Origin: Methylopumilus sp003533095
Lineage (GTDB): Bacteria; Pseudomonadota; Gammaproteobacteria; Burkholderiales; Methylophilaceae
DNA: 64,000 bases
Assembly: GCA_963977845.1 (NCBI GenBank)
Contig: CAXBPZ010000001.1
Coordinates: 129,045 to 193,044, forward strand
Direction: 5' to 3'
How positions within the stretch are numbered: position 1 is the first letter of the stretch; each line of letters starts with the position of its first letter. Below the pieces are notes generated by a model, which was not told the origin of the DNA, searched no databases, and was given only the letters and a program-made list of their open reading frames with translations. The translations under genes and the position numbers were made by a program. Shown here in pieces: positions 42,311 to 51,670 of this stretch.

Positions 42311-43299
42311 ATTACTCTTCGAATAATCTCTTCAGGTTTAATATTCTTTAAGCAGTTTGTATGTTGGAGTGGACACGTTCTTTCAAAACATGGACTACAT
42401 GATAAGCCAAGATAAACTGTTTTTGCATGGCGACTTAAGGGGGGTGTTTTTTGGGGGTCAGAAGAGCCAAAAATAGCTATCTGCTTAATTCTTAAACTCG
42501 CAGCCACATGCATCAGACCTGAATCATTACTTAAAAATGAATTGCATATACTCATCACATCAATGACTTCTTCTAACTTTGTTTTGCCAATAAGGTTAAT
42601 GACTTTATTTTTTGTGAGCTTGTCTATGAGTTTTCCCAACTCATGATCGTGCGTAGACCCTAAAGTAATCACTTTCCAACCTTTTTCGATAGCTACCTTT
42701 GAAACCTGAGCAAAGTATTCGATGGGCCAGCGCTTAGCTTCACCATATTCGGCTCCTGGGGCAATAGCCAAAATTTTATCCGATGACTTTATTTTTCCTT
42801 TTAAAAGTTTTCGAGCTTGACTAGGTTTTGAAATGAGGTAAGTGGATAAACTTGGCCTAACATTTTTATTCTTTGGGGCAAGGGCTAAGAATTGATCAAC
42901 AGTGCGATAAAGACTCTTATCTTTTTTAATCCGATCATTGATGAGACCAAAGCGCATTTCGCCCAAAAATCCCCTCCGATTAGGTATGTTGGCAAAAAAT
43001 GGAATGAGGGCTGATTTGAACGAGTTGGTTAATACGATAGCTTCTGTGTAACCCTCTATTTTTAGGCTTTTTCCTAATTGGTATCGTTTAATTAGATTGA
43101 GTTCACCGTGAGAAAAGGGCAAAGCAATCGGTTGATCGACTTCAGGCATTCTTGAAACTAAGGGGATAGTCCATGCAGGCGAAGCCACATGTAGCTTACT
43201 TTTCGGATAATGATCTTTAATCACTTTAAAAAGTTTTTGTGCCATGACCATATCTCCTAGCCATGACGGTCCTATCACCAGAATTTTTTGAGAGCTCAA
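42307..43299 (-). CDS. waaF: LPS heptosyltransferase II WaaF
   Basis: A GT-9 glycosyltransferase adding the second heptose to the LPS inner core. The signature KILVIGPSWLGDMVMAQ opens the protein. The donor region includes IAIAPGAEYGEAKRWPIEYFA and SNDSGLMHVAASLRIKQIAIFGSSDP, and SCSPCFERTCPLQHTNCL is the usual Cys-containing C-terminal loop. No ATG precedes the conserved N-terminus. I use the TTG at 43297-43299, five bases after the hldE stop, giving 330 residues. The frame is open further to a TTG at 43350, which would add 17 residues overlapping hldE. It is the last gene in the hldD-gmhA-hldE-waaF run. Confidence 0.9.
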   Translation of the reverse strand: MSSQKILVIGPSWLGDMVMAQKLFKVIKDHYPKSKLHVASPAWTIPLVSRMPEVDQPIALPFSHGELNLIKRYQLGKSLKIEGYTEAIVLTNSFKSALIPFFANIPNRRGFLGEMRFGLINDRIKKDKSLYRTVDQFLALAPKNKNVRPSLSTYLISKPSQARKLLKGKIKSSDKILAIAPGAEYGEAKRWPIEYFAQVSKVAIEKGWKVITLGSTHDHELGKLIDKLTKNKVINLIGKTKLEEVIDVMSICNSFLSNDSGLMHVAASLRIKQIAIFGSSDPQKTPPLSRHAKTVYLGLSCSPCFERTCPLQHTNCLKNIKPEEIIRRVI

Positions 43300-43303
43300 A
43301 ATC

Positions 43304-44752
43304 TTAAGATATTTTTTTAATGATAGCGCTAGTGCTTCTTCCAGGAACAATCGAAACTAATTCAACTTTACCATTCCATTTTTTTAATTCTTGATGACCT
43401 ACGACTTGATTCTTTTTGTAATCACTACCTTTTACTAAAACATCAGGTTGAATTTTCTTTATTAAATGGAGTGGCGTTGTTTCACTAAAAATGACAATGC
43501 CATCGACAGAAGAAAGCGCTGAGAGAACTCTTGCACGATCCTCTTGGTGTATCACAGGTCTTGATTTACCTTTTAGTTTGGTGACAGATGAATCGCTATT
43601 TAAAGCGAGAATTAAAACATCACCTAATTTTTTTGCTTTTTCAAGATAAGTCACGTGACCTGCATGAAGTATATCAAAGCAACCATTTGTAAATACAATT
43701 TTCTTTTTCTGCTTTTTCCAAATACCTACTTGCTCCATAAGACTTTCAAGTGAGTGAATTTTTTTCTCTTGATCTGAGTGTTGTGCATTTAATGTTTTCA
43801 CTAAGTCTGCATGTGTAATTGGAATCGTACCTAATTTTCCAATGACTATACCAGCAGCAATATTAGCAATATTGAGCGAGGTTTCAATCGGCATTTTTGC
43901 GATCATACATGCCGCTAATGTAGCGATAACTGTGTCGCCGGCGCCTGAGACATCAAATACTTGCTGTTGATTAATAGCAGGTAAATTTTTAATCGTATCA
44001 CCTTGAATTAAATCAATACCGTCTTCCCCTTTTGTCATTGCTATAAATTGTAAATTGAGCGATTTTTTTAATTTTAAAAGAGGGGTTAAAAAATTAGTAT
44101 TTTTTGTCACATGAATATGGCAAGCCTCAATTGCTTCTTTTTTGTTGGGTGTAATGGCAGTCGCATTTTTATATTTTTCGTAATGAATCCCCTTGGGATC
44201 AACCAGCACAGGTATTTTTTTTGCTCTAGCGTGCTTGATGACGTGTTGACATAAGCCCTCACTTAAAACACCTTTCGCATAATCAGACAATATGACTATG
44301 GCTGGGTTTTTATTAAGAAGTGTTGTAATTTTTTGAGTAAGTGCTTTTGAGTTGATAAGTTCAGCAGTAGCTTCCTGATCGATTCTCATCATTTGTTGAT
44401 GTTCACCAATAATACGTGTTTTTGTTGTCGTAGGATTTTTGTCTTTAATGATACCATCGACGCCAATATGATTTTTTTTAAGAATCTCGAGTAATTTTTT
44501 TCCATCGATATCGTTGCCAATTTGGCCAGCGAGTATGGTTTTAATGCCTAAGAGTGATAGATTCGCAGCCACATTGCCTGACCCTCCAATACGTTCAAAT
44601 GACTCTTTAAGTCTTACGACGGGGACAGGTGCTTCAGGAGAAATTCTTGATACATTGCCGATTAAATAGCGATCTAACATTAAGTCGCCAATGACTAAGG
44701 CCCATTGATTACGCGCATTGAATTTATTTTTAATGATATCGATATCAGTCAT
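43304..44752 (-). CDS. hldE: Bifunctional D-beta-D-heptose-7-phosphate kinase / 1-phosphate adenylyltransferase HldE
   Basis: A 482-residue fusion making ADP-D-glycero-D-manno-heptose. The N-terminal PfkB/ribokinase-type domain (about 1-325) contains RISPEAPVPVVRLKESFERI, GGSGNVAANLSLLGI and the catalytic loop DVSGAGDTVIATLAA. The C-terminal cytidylyltransferase-like domain (about 345-480) contains VFTNGCFDILHAGHVTYLEK and LKGKSRPVIHQEDRARVLS. Both active sites are intact. It follows gmhA, which makes its substrate, by 3 bases and precedes waaF. This is the bifunctional arrangement of many beta- and gammaproteobacteria. Confidence 0.96.
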   Translation of the reverse strand: MTDIDIIKNKFNARNQWALVIGDLMLDRYLIGNVSRISPEAPVPVVRLKESFERIGGSGNVAANLSLLGIKTILAGQIGNDIDGKKLLEILKKNHIGVDGIIKDKNPTTTKTRIIGEHQQMMRIDQEATAELINSKALTQKITTLLNKNPAIVILSDYAKGVLSEGLCQHVIKHARAKKIPVLVDPKGIHYEKYKNATAITPNKKEAIEACHIHVTKNTNFLTPLLKLKKSLNLQFIAMTKGEDGIDLIQGDTIKNLPAINQQQVFDVSGAGDTVIATLAACMIAKMPIETSLNIANIAAGIVIGKLGTIPITHADLVKTLNAQHSDQEKKIHSLESLMEQVGIWKKQKKKIVFTNGCFDILHAGHVTYLEKAKKLGDVLILALNSDSSVTKLKGKSRPVIHQEDRARVLSALSSVDGIVIFSETTPLHLIKKIQPDVLVKGSDYKKNQVVGHQELKKWNGKVELVSIVPGRSTSAIIKKIS

Positions 44753-44755
44753 CTG

Positions 44756-45325
44756 TTAGAGACTTTCATCAATGAGTTCGCAAAGTGTATGCCCAATTAA
44801 GATATGTGCTTCTTGAATTCTCGCTGTTTCATTCGATTCTACGACGATACTATGCTTCGATATTTTCTTAATGAGGCCACCATCACCACCTGTTAATCCA
44901 ACAGTAATTGCACCCAGTGCATTTGCTTTTTCTAAACCTTTCACTACATTTTTACTATTACCAGATGTAGAGATACCAATTACTACATCATCTTTTAAAC
45001 ACAAAGCTTCAACTTGTCTTGCGAAAATGTGTTCAAACCCATAATCATTACCAACCGCTGTAAGTATTGAGGTATCTGTTGTCAATGCAATGGCAGGCAA
45101 TCCTTTTCTTTCTTTAACAAAGCGACCCACAATTTCTGCTGCAATATGCTGACTATCGGATGCACTGCCACCATTACCAAAAATCAATACTTTGCCTCCG
45201 GTATGAAGTGTCTTTTTTATAGTCTCTGCTACTTCATTTACAACATGAATAACAGAAGATAATTTATGAATCGTATCAAGATGACTTTTAAAAATAGATT
45301 CTATTCGTTTTATATTTTCACTCAT
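44756..45325 (-). CDS. gmhA: Sedoheptulose-7-phosphate isomerase GmhA
   Basis: A 189-residue SIS-domain isomerase that starts heptose synthesis by converting sedoheptulose-7-phosphate to D-glycero-D-manno-heptose-7-phosphate. The phosphate loop IFGNGGSASDSQHIAAEIVG at about 49-68 includes the conserved His. The SIS signature VIGISTSGNSKNVVKGLEKA is at about 115-134, and the zinc/acid residues near RIQEAHILIGHTLCE lie at the C-terminus. It overlaps the hldD stop by 4 bases and is followed by hldE with a 3-base gap, so three steps of the pathway are translationally linked. Confidence 0.96.
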   Translation of the reverse strand: MSENIKRIESIFKSHLDTIHKLSSVIHVVNEVAETIKKTLHTGGKVLIFGNGGSASDSQHIAAEIVGRFVKERKGLPAIALTTDTSILTAVGNDYGFEHIFARQVEALCLKDDVVIGISTSGNSKNVVKGLEKANALGAITVGLTGGDGGLIKKISKHSIVVESNETARIQEAHILIGHTLCELIDESL

Positions 45326-46305
45326 GCGTATGCATCACTTTTTGTTAAGTAATTAGTTGCGTAATCTTTAACGCCTTCTTCAATTGTTAAAAATGGTTTT
45401 GTATATCCAGCGTCTTTTAGTTTCTTAATATTTGCTTCAGTAAAATATTGGTATTTTCCTTTAAGATCATTTGGCATATCAATATATTTAATTGCTTTGT
45501 GATTACCCTCTACACTATTAATGAGCGATTCTGCTAGCGCCTTAAAGCTAGATGCTTTTCCCGTGCCTACATTATAAATACCTGAATGATCTTTGTGGCT
45601 CAAAAAATGTAAGACAGCTGCTGCTGCGTCTTTGACATAAACAAAATCTCGTAATTGCATACCATCTTGATAGTCCGGACGATCACTTTTAAAAAGCCTT
45701 ATCTCGCCTTCTTTTTTAAGTTGGTTAAATGAATGAAATACTACGCTCGCCATTCTATTTTTATGGTATTCGTTTGGACCATACACATTAAAGAATTTAA
45801 ATCCACACCAATGTGGTGGTGTTTTTTCTTTTGAGAGCACTTGGCTAACCGCCCATTGATCAAAAAATTGTTTTGAGTAACCGTAAGCGTTAAGTGGCCT
45901 TAGTTTACTAAGCTCAGATTCGTTATCATCATAACCAAATTCACCACTCCCATAGGTAGCCGCAGAGCTTGCGTAAAGAAAAGGAATTTGATGTTCACTT
46001 GCATAACGCCATAAATTTTGGCTATAACGAATATTATGATTTAAGAGTTTGTTGAAATCAGTTTCAGTTGTAGCGCTAATTGCACCCATATGAATAATGG
46101 CTTCAATATTTTGTTTTTTTTCAAGCCATGGGAAAAGATCATCTTTATCAAGATAATCGATATATGTTCGTTTACTTAAATTATTCCATTGATCCGGGTG
46201 TTGGATATCATCTACGATGATGATATCTTTTCGGTCAAGGATGGTATTGAGATGCCAAGCAATGATACTTCCAATCATGCCAGCACCACCAGTCAGTATT
46301 ATCAT
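45322..46305 (-). CDS. hldD: ADP-L-glycero-D-manno-heptose-6-epimerase HldD
   Basis: A 327-residue short-chain dehydrogenase/epimerase. The Rossmann motif GGAGMIG is at 6-12, the catalytic Ser-Ala region in FLYASSAATYGSGEFGY, and the Y-x3-K pair in NAYGYSKQFFDQW. FKFFNVYGPNEYHKNRMASV and MQLRDFVYVKDAAAAV are specific for HldD. It converts the D,D-heptose nucleotide from HldE into the L,D form used by WaaC and WaaF. It is the first gene of the heptose run and lies 22 bases after hemH. Confidence 0.96.
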   Translation of the reverse strand: MIILTGGAGMIGSIIAWHLNTILDRKDIIIVDDIQHPDQWNNLSKRTYIDYLDKDDLFPWLEKKQNIEAIIHMGAISATTETDFNKLLNHNIRYSQNLWRYASEHQIPFLYASSAATYGSGEFGYDDNESELSKLRPLNAYGYSKQFFDQWAVSQVLSKEKTPPHWCGFKFFNVYGPNEYHKNRMASVVFHSFNQLKKEGEIRLFKSDRPDYQDGMQLRDFVYVKDAAAAVLHFLSHKDHSGIYNVGTGKASSFKALAESLINSVEGNHKAIKYIDMPNDLKGKYQYFTEANIKKLKDAGYTKPFLTIEEGVKDYATNYLTKSDAYA

Positions 46306-46327
46306 ATGCGATATTGTCTTTAAATAA

Positions 46328-47437
46328 TTAAGACTGCTTTTTTTCTAGAAGCAGAGCTCTTTTTTTAGTGATGGCTGAGTTCTGAGCTTCTTTTTTAGGT
46401 GTCCAGCCCTTATCAATCCAACCTTGTAAATTTTCTAGGATTATACCTTGCATCGCCTTAATCCATTCTTGATTATCATTAAGTGCTGGAATATAGCTAA
46501 AGTTTTTGCCGCCATGACTTAAGAAAATATGTCTACCCTCAATATTGATTTCTTCCAATGTTTCTAAGCAGTCACTTGAGAATCCAGGGCAAATAACATG
46601 TACATTTTTTTCTTTCTTTTTACCCAAATCAGCCATCACTTCAGCGTAATAGGGTTTTAGCCATTCAGCTCTGCCAAAGCGTGATTGAAAAGATACTATA
46701 TATTCACTCTCTTTTAACTTTAAAGCTTCAGCAAGCAAGCGGGCAGTTTTATAGCATTCACAATGATAAGGATCACCTTGCATGAGTGATTTTTTTGGAA
46801 TGCCATGAAAGCTCATGACTAATTTTGAAGGCCTTCCATTTTTTTTCCAGAATTGCAGCACGGATAATTTAAGCGCATTAATATAAAGAGGGTGGTCGTG
46901 ATAATTTCTTACAGTTCTTATTGCAGGGACATTCCTTGTTTTAAGAAGAACACGCCATAATGCATCCATCGCCGATGCACTTGATGATGCTGCATACTGA
47001 GGATAGAGTGGAAACAAAAGAATCTTGGTACAATTTTTTTCTTTTAGTTTGAGTACTGCACTTTTCATTGAAGGATTACCATAAGACATTGCCAATTCCA
47101 CTTCAATGGGTTGAGAAACTGCTTTTTTAATTTTTGTAGTCAAAGCTATTGTTTGATTTGTAGCATTCACTAAAAGTGGTGAGCCTTTTTTAGTCCAAAC
47201 TTTCGCATATTTTTTTGCTGAGCTTCCTGGCCTAAAAACCAAGATAATAAAATGAAGTATCCAACACCAAATAAATCGTGGCACTTCGACGACTCTTCGG
47301 TCCATGAGAAATTGCTGTAAGTATTTTCTTACGGCATGAGTGCTAAGAGAATCTGGCGTACCTAAATTTGCTAGAATGACCCCAATTTTCGGTGCATCGC
47401 CATGTTGATATGATGGTTCCTTTAAAAAGTAATTCAT
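46328..47437 (-). CDS. hemH: Ferrochelatase HemH
   Basis: A 369-residue enzyme inserting ferrous iron into protoporphyrin IX, the last step of protoheme synthesis. Family motifs are KIGVILANLGTPDSL at the start, RRVVEVPRFIWCWILH, and ELAMSYGNPSMKSA. LLFPLYPQYAASSSASA and LVMSFHGIPKKS follow, the last with the catalytic His. YIVSFQSRFGRAEWLKPY and HVICPGFSSDCLETLEEI complete the set, the last with a glutamate-rich metal path. It directly abuts hrcA (no intergenic base) and precedes hldD. The hrcA-hemH adjacency is seen in other betaproteobacteria. Confidence 0.96.
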   Translation of the reverse strand: MNYFLKEPSYQHGDAPKIGVILANLGTPDSLSTHAVRKYLQQFLMDRRVVEVPRFIWCWILHFIILVFRPGSSAKKYAKVWTKKGSPLLVNATNQTIALTTKIKKAVSQPIEVELAMSYGNPSMKSAVLKLKEKNCTKILLFPLYPQYAASSSASAMDALWRVLLKTRNVPAIRTVRNYHDHPLYINALKLSVLQFWKKNGRPSKLVMSFHGIPKKSLMQGDPYHCECYKTARLLAEALKLKESEYIVSFQSRFGRAEWLKPYYAEVMADLGKKKEKNVHVICPGFSSDCLETLEEINIEGRHIFLSHGGKNFSYIPALNDNQEWIKAMQGIILENLQGWIDKGWTPKKEAQNSAITKKRALLLEKKQS

Positions 47438-48457
47438 TTAATGTTGACTCAATGCGTTAGATAGAAGTTTTGCGGTGATATCAACAATAGGAATGACTCT
47501 CTCATAAGCCATTCGGGTAGGTCCAATCACACCGAGGGTACCTACAATTTCGCCATCCGTTTCATAAGGAGAGGTAATAAGACTACATTCATCTAAAGAT
47601 GAGTAGCCTGATTCATTGCCTATAAAGATTTGAATGCCTTCCGCCAGCTGACTTTTATCGAGAAGCTTCATAAGCGCTGTTCGCTTTTCAAATACTTCAA
47701 AAATTTTTCTTAGGCTTGAAATATTTTTTGCGAGCTCTTCAGATTGAATAAGGTTACTTTGTCCAGTGATGACTATAGATTCATTTTCCGGAGAAATAAC
47801 GTCATTACCCACTTCGATAGCTGCTGTCATAAGTTTAATCATATCAGCATGCATTTTAGATAATTCATCTACGAGCGTATCTTTCACTTTTGCAAAAGTG
47901 TTCCCACTAAAGTTATGATTAAAATAATTTGCAGCTTCAATTAAATCGTCATGGGTGTAATGTTTTTCCGTCATCACAATTCTGTTTTGAACATTGCCGT
48001 CATTTGTGACGATAATGACAAGAATTTTTTTCTCAGATAAACCAATAAATTCTAAATGTTTAAAAGTTGTTTTTTTTGCTTTAGGAATTAGAACCACACC
48101 GGCAAAATGTGTCAGCGTCGATAAGATGTCCGCGGCATTATTAATAATCTTTTTATTGTCACCAATATTCATTTGGTTTTTTAATGAGGTAACAACTTTA
48201 TCATCCAAAGGCTTGACGGTCAGAAGAGAGTCTACAAAAAGCCTATAACCTAACTGCGTGGGAATTCTTCCTGCGGAAGTATGAGGGCTAGTGATAAAAC
48301 CCAAATCTTCAAGATCTTTCATCGTATTTCGAATAGAAGCTGGACTTAAATCAAGACCGGATGACTTAGAGAGAGTTCTAGATCCCACAGGTTGCCCATC
48401 ACTTATGTGTTGTTCAATGAGGGTTTTTAGAAGAATTTGGGCGCGCTTATCTAGCAT
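47438..48457 (-). CDS. hrcA: Heat-inducible transcription repressor HrcA
   Basis: A 339-residue repressor that binds CIRCE elements and is kept active by GroEL. The N-terminal winged helix (about 1-80) contains LIEQHISDGQPVGSRTLS, SPASIRNTMKDLEDLGFI and SPHTSAGRIPTQLGYRLFVD, all typical. The middle GAF-like domain includes LEFIGLSEKKILVIIVTNDG, and the C-terminal part has GTLGVIGPTRMAYERVIPIV. All parts are present, so it should be functional. A CIRCE site precedes rpoH at 27023-27049, making HrcA the likely repressor of sigma-32 synthesis. Confidence 0.97.
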   Translation of the reverse strand: MLDKRAQILLKTLIEQHISDGQPVGSRTLSKSSGLDLSPASIRNTMKDLEDLGFITSPHTSAGRIPTQLGYRLFVDSLLTVKPLDDKVVTSLKNQMNIGDNKKIINNAADILSTLTHFAGVVLIPKAKKTTFKHLEFIGLSEKKILVIIVTNDGNVQNRIVMTEKHYTHDDLIEAANYFNHNFSGNTFAKVKDTLVDELSKMHADMIKLMTAAIEVGNDVISPENESIVITGQSNLIQSEELAKNISSLRKIFEVFEKRTALMKLLDKSQLAEGIQIFIGNESGYSSLDECSLITSPYETDGEIVGTLGVIGPTRMAYERVIPIVDITAKLLSNALSQH

Positions 48458-48494
48458 GCTGAAATAGAATTATTCATATAAATCGATATGCTTT

Positions 48495-48522
48495 AAAATA
48501 CTCCGTAAAGCCTAATTTTCAA
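48495..48522 (-). promoter_or_regulatory. Candidate promoter of hrcA
   Basis: On the minus strand TTGAAA (48517-48522) and TATTTT (48495-48500) are 16 bases apart and fit a sigma-70 promoter. The -35 region reads CCCTTGAAAA, which also fits the sigma-32 -35 box, but no CCCCAT-like -10 box stands at the right distance. No CIRCE site is visible in this gap, so HrcA does not obviously regulate itself here. Confidence 0.5.
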
Positions 48523-48638
48523 GGGTGTAATAAGCCATTCTAACACGCTGCACTTTTGAAAATGAATGCATATATACTAAGTTTTTCTTTGTTAAATTGC
48601 TATATATTCTTAAGTCTTAAGTATGCTTTAATTCAACT

Positions 48639-49508
48639 ATGGAAAGTCTCTTTAAATCAGTCGCAATTATCGGAAAATATGCGAGCGAAAGCGAGTCTTC
48701 TGACATTGAATCTCAGCTTTTAGAGCTCGCCCAATATTTAACAAATAAGCACATCAATATCTTTATTGAGGCCAAAACACATCAATCTGGAAAGTTTCAA
48801 GCCTTTAAGTCAATTACATTAGAAGAGATTGGATCGAAAGCGGATCTCGCAATCGTTGTAGGTGGCGACGGCACCATGCTGGGTGTTGCAAGGTCTCTTG
48901 TGAATTTTGACATTCCCCTAATAGGCATTAATCAGGGACGTTTTGGATTTTTAGCTGATTTAAATACAAGTAATATGTTGGAGTCTATCGATGAGATATT
49001 TCAAGGCTCTTCATATAAAGACAAAAGAATGCTTTTGCAGTCTAAAATTTTTAGAGGTGCAAAATGCATTCATGAGTCTTTAGCGCTTAACGATGTGGTG
49101 GTTCGAAGCGGTTCTCGATTAATTGAATTGGAAGTATCGATCAATGGAAGATTTGTGCACAAACAAAGATCAGATGGTCTTGTAGTGACTACACCTACAG
49201 GCACAACTGCTTATGCGCTCTCTGCAGGTGGCCCCATTCTTCATCCTGAATTAGAAGCTTTTTCAATTGTGCCGATTAGCCCTCACACATTGAGCAATCG
49301 TCCTATTGCTGTGAGCAGTCAAAGTTTAATTGAAATTCATATAGTGAGTATGGATGAATCTTATTTAAGTATCGATGGACAACTTAAAGTGCCACTTGAG
49401 CTTCATGATCGTGTTGAAATTAAACGTGCAGAAAAAATGATTACGCTTCTTCATCCAAAAGACTATTGTTATTTTGAGATGCTAAGAAAAAAATTAAACT
49501 GGGGTTAA
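48639..49508 (+). CDS. nadK: NAD kinase
   Basis: A 289-residue ATP-dependent NAD+ kinase making NADP+. The GGDGTM motif at 75-80 and the downstream INQGRFGFLADL segment are the NAD kinase signature. LALNDVVVRSGS, DGLVVTTPTGTTAYALSAGGP and ISPHTLSNRPI supply the glycine-rich and NAD-binding regions. Length is normal. It is divergent from hrcA across a 181-base gap, the largest in the window, and is followed by recN 9 bases later. The nadK-recN pair next to hrcA is conserved in many proteobacteria. Confidence 0.97.
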   Translation: MESLFKSVAIIGKYASESESSDIESQLLELAQYLTNKHINIFIEAKTHQSGKFQAFKSITLEEIGSKADLAIVVGGDGTMLGVARSLVNFDIPLIGINQGRFGFLADLNTSNMLESIDEIFQGSSYKDKRMLLQSKIFRGAKCIHESLALNDVVVRSGSRLIELEVSINGRFVHKQRSDGLVVTTPTGTTAYALSAGGPILHPELEAFSIVPISPHTLSNRPIAVSSQSLIEIHIVSMDESYLSIDGQLKVPLELHDRVEIKRAEKMITLLHPKDYCYFEMLRKKLNWG

Positions 49509-49517
49509 AGAAGTACT

Positions 49518-51176
49518 ATGCTACTTAATTTGTCTATTCTCGATTTTGTCATTGTGGACAAAATGAGCTTGGATTTTAAATCTGGTTTTTCAGCTTTAAC
49601 AGGAGAGACAGGTGCTGGAAAATCAATTCTTATTGACGCTTTGTCATTAGCTTTAGGTCAACGCAATGAAGGTGGGGTCGTGCGGCTTCATCAAGATAAG
49701 GCGGACATCAGCGCGATCTTCGATATTAAAAATAATCAGGAAGTGATCGAATGGTTAAAAGTCAATGAACTTGAATCTGAGAGCAATGAACTCATTTTAA
49801 GAAGAGTGATTCATGCGGATGGAAAATCAAGAGCTTTTATTAATGGTAAGGTAGCGACACTTCAGCAGTTAAAAGAATTGGGTGAGTCACTCGTTGATAT
49901 TTATAGTCAAAATTCTCACCATTCACTTTTAAAATTAAGTGCACAAAGACAAATTTTAGATGGGTTTGGTGGCCACTCAGATTTAGCCTTGAAAACTTAT
50001 AATCTCTACCAAGCATGGCATAGGCTTCATTTACAAAAAATTGAATACGAAAAAAATGCACAAATTTATAGTGATGAACTTGCAGAGTTAAGAGATAAAT
50101 TAAGAGAGTTAAAACAACTTTCTTTTACGCTAAGTGACTGGGAGACTCTCCAACAAGAGCACGCGATGATGTCTCATGGCCATGAGCTTGTCGAAGATAT
50201 TAATTTTTGTATTGAAGTTTTAGAAAAAGATGAGACAGCGATTTCCGATAGACTTCATTTGGTCCAGCAAAAAATTTCTCATTCATTGGCTATTGATGAA
50301 AAATTAAAAGAATCCTCTGAGCTTATTGATTCGATCAATATTCAAACAGAAGAACTGCTTCGCTCTCTTAATCGATATTTGCAAAAAGTTGATTTAGATC
50401 CAGAAAGACTCAAAGACATTGAAGCGCGCATTCAAGCGATTCATAATTTTGGTAGAAAACATCGCATTAAACCTGAAGAATTTGAATCAACTCTTGTGGC
50501 GTGGCAAGCGCGTATGGATGAGCTTGAATCATTTCAATCTGATGACGGTATTGATGCCAAAGAGAAATTAGCGCATCAAGCTTTCAGTGACAGTGCACAA
50601 TTATTAACTCAGGCAAGAAAAAAAGCATCAGAGACATTAAGTCAAAACATTACTCAAGCGATGCAAAAATTATCTTTTAGTCATGGTCGTTTTGAAGTGA
50701 AACTTACACCTCAAGATCCAACAGCGCATGGTCTAGAGCATATTGAATTTCTTGTGGCGCCGCATTTGGGGGCTGAATTAAGACCCATCCATAAAGCAGC
50801 CTCTGGCGGTGAACTCTCTCGTTTAAGTCTTGCAATTCGCGTTGCATCCATTTCAAAAGCAAATGTACCTTGTATGATTTTTGATGAAGTGGATGTAGGT
50901 ATTGGTGGTAGTGTTGCTGAAATTGTAGGTAAACTTTTAAAGGAATTAGGCAATCATGAGCAAAGACAAGTATTGGTTATTACGCACTTACCACAGGTCG
51001 CTTCATTAGCCGTTCATCATTACAAAGTATCTAAGACACAGGAAAACAATCAAACGCTCAGTCACATTCATTTAATGGATGACAAGATGCGTGTTGATGA
51101 AATTGCGCGCATGTTAGGTGGTATAGCGATTACCGACACCACTCGCGAGCATGCAAAAGAAATGTTACAGATTTAA
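49518..51176 (+). CDS. recN: DNA repair protein RecN
   Basis: A 552-residue SMC-like ATPase acting early in double-strand-break repair. Walker A GETGAGKS is at 29-36, followed by LIDALSLALGQR. A long coiled coil occupies about 160-380, and the C-terminal head carries the ABC signature ASGGELSRLSLAIRVAS and Walker B CMIFDEVDVGIGG. VITHLPQVASLAVHHYKVSK is the H-loop region typical of RecN. It follows nadK by 9 bases. I see no clear LexA box upstream. Its stop codon overlaps that of the convergent fur gene by 4 bases (TTAA). Confidence 0.96.
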   Translation: MLLNLSILDFVIVDKMSLDFKSGFSALTGETGAGKSILIDALSLALGQRNEGGVVRLHQDKADISAIFDIKNNQEVIEWLKVNELESESNELILRRVIHADGKSRAFINGKVATLQQLKELGESLVDIYSQNSHHSLLKLSAQRQILDGFGGHSDLALKTYNLYQAWHRLHLQKIEYEKNAQIYSDELAELRDKLRELKQLSFTLSDWETLQQEHAMMSHGHELVEDINFCIEVLEKDETAISDRLHLVQQKISHSLAIDEKLKESSELIDSINIQTEELLRSLNRYLQKVDLDPERLKDIEARIQAIHNFGRKHRIKPEEFESTLVAWQARMDELESFQSDDGIDAKEKLAHQAFSDSAQLLTQARKKASETLSQNITQAMQKLSFSHGRFEVKLTPQDPTAHGLEHIEFLVAPHLGAELRPIHKAASGGELSRLSLAIRVASISKANVPCMIFDEVDVGIGGSVAEIVGKLLKELGNHEQRQVLVITHLPQVASLAVHHYKVSKTQENNQTLSHIHLMDDKMRVDEIARMLGGIAITDTTREHAKEMLQI

Positions 51177-51601
51177 ACTTTGTTGGGGCAGGGCGTTTTA
51201 GTGCATTCAGCATAGATATAAAGTGAATGCTCCTGAATAACAAATCCTTTTTTACTCGCAATAATTTTCTGTCTTTTTTCAATTTCATCATCACAAAATT
51301 CTTCCACATGACCACATTGCATACACACGATATGATCGTGATGTTGTGAGTCGCTTAATTCAAAGACAGCCTTATCACTCTCAAAATGATGACGTATTAA
51401 AAGACCTGCTTGTTCAAATTGAGTGAGAACACGATAGACTGTTGCAAGACCGACGTCTTCACCCGATTTAATTAAGAGTTTATAGACATCTTCTGCTGAG
51501 AGATGTTTTGCATCACTATGCTCAAAAAGACTTAAGATTTTAAGTCGGGGAAGCGTTGCCTTAAGCCCTGATTTTTTTAAATCTTTATGATCCTGTCCCA
51601 T
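51173..51601 (-). CDS. fur: Ferric uptake regulator Fur
   Basis: A 142-residue metalloregulator. The winged-helix DNA-binding domain (about 1-83) includes LKKSGLKATLPRLKILSLF, HLSAEDVYKLLIKSGEDVGLATVYR and VLTQFEQAGLL. The dimerisation domain has the metal-site HHDHIVCMQCG with a CxxC motif and further C residues in AECTKTPCP at the C-terminus. The pattern is Fur rather than Zur or PerR by the HHDHIVC motif. It is divergent from bamE, the classical fur-bamE (fur-omlA) arrangement. A weak Fur-box-like stretch in the gap is not strong enough to list. Confidence 0.95.
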   Translation of the reverse strand: MGQDHKDLKKSGLKATLPRLKILSLFEHSDAKHLSAEDVYKLLIKSGEDVGLATVYRVLTQFEQAGLLIRHHFESDKAVFELSDSQHHDHIVCMQCGHVEEFCDDEIEKRQKIIASKKGFVIQEHSLYIYAECTKTPCPNKV

Positions 51602-51670
51602 TACATCACCTTAAAAATTGCCTTATGAAACATTTTGAATACTGTCTAGCATGTTATATTAATACGCATT

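Noticed and set aside
48580..48620. CTTAAGTCTTAAG repeat before nadK considered as an operator
   Set aside because: Short AT-rich palindromic hexamers of this kind occur by chance; no regulator or consensus supports it.
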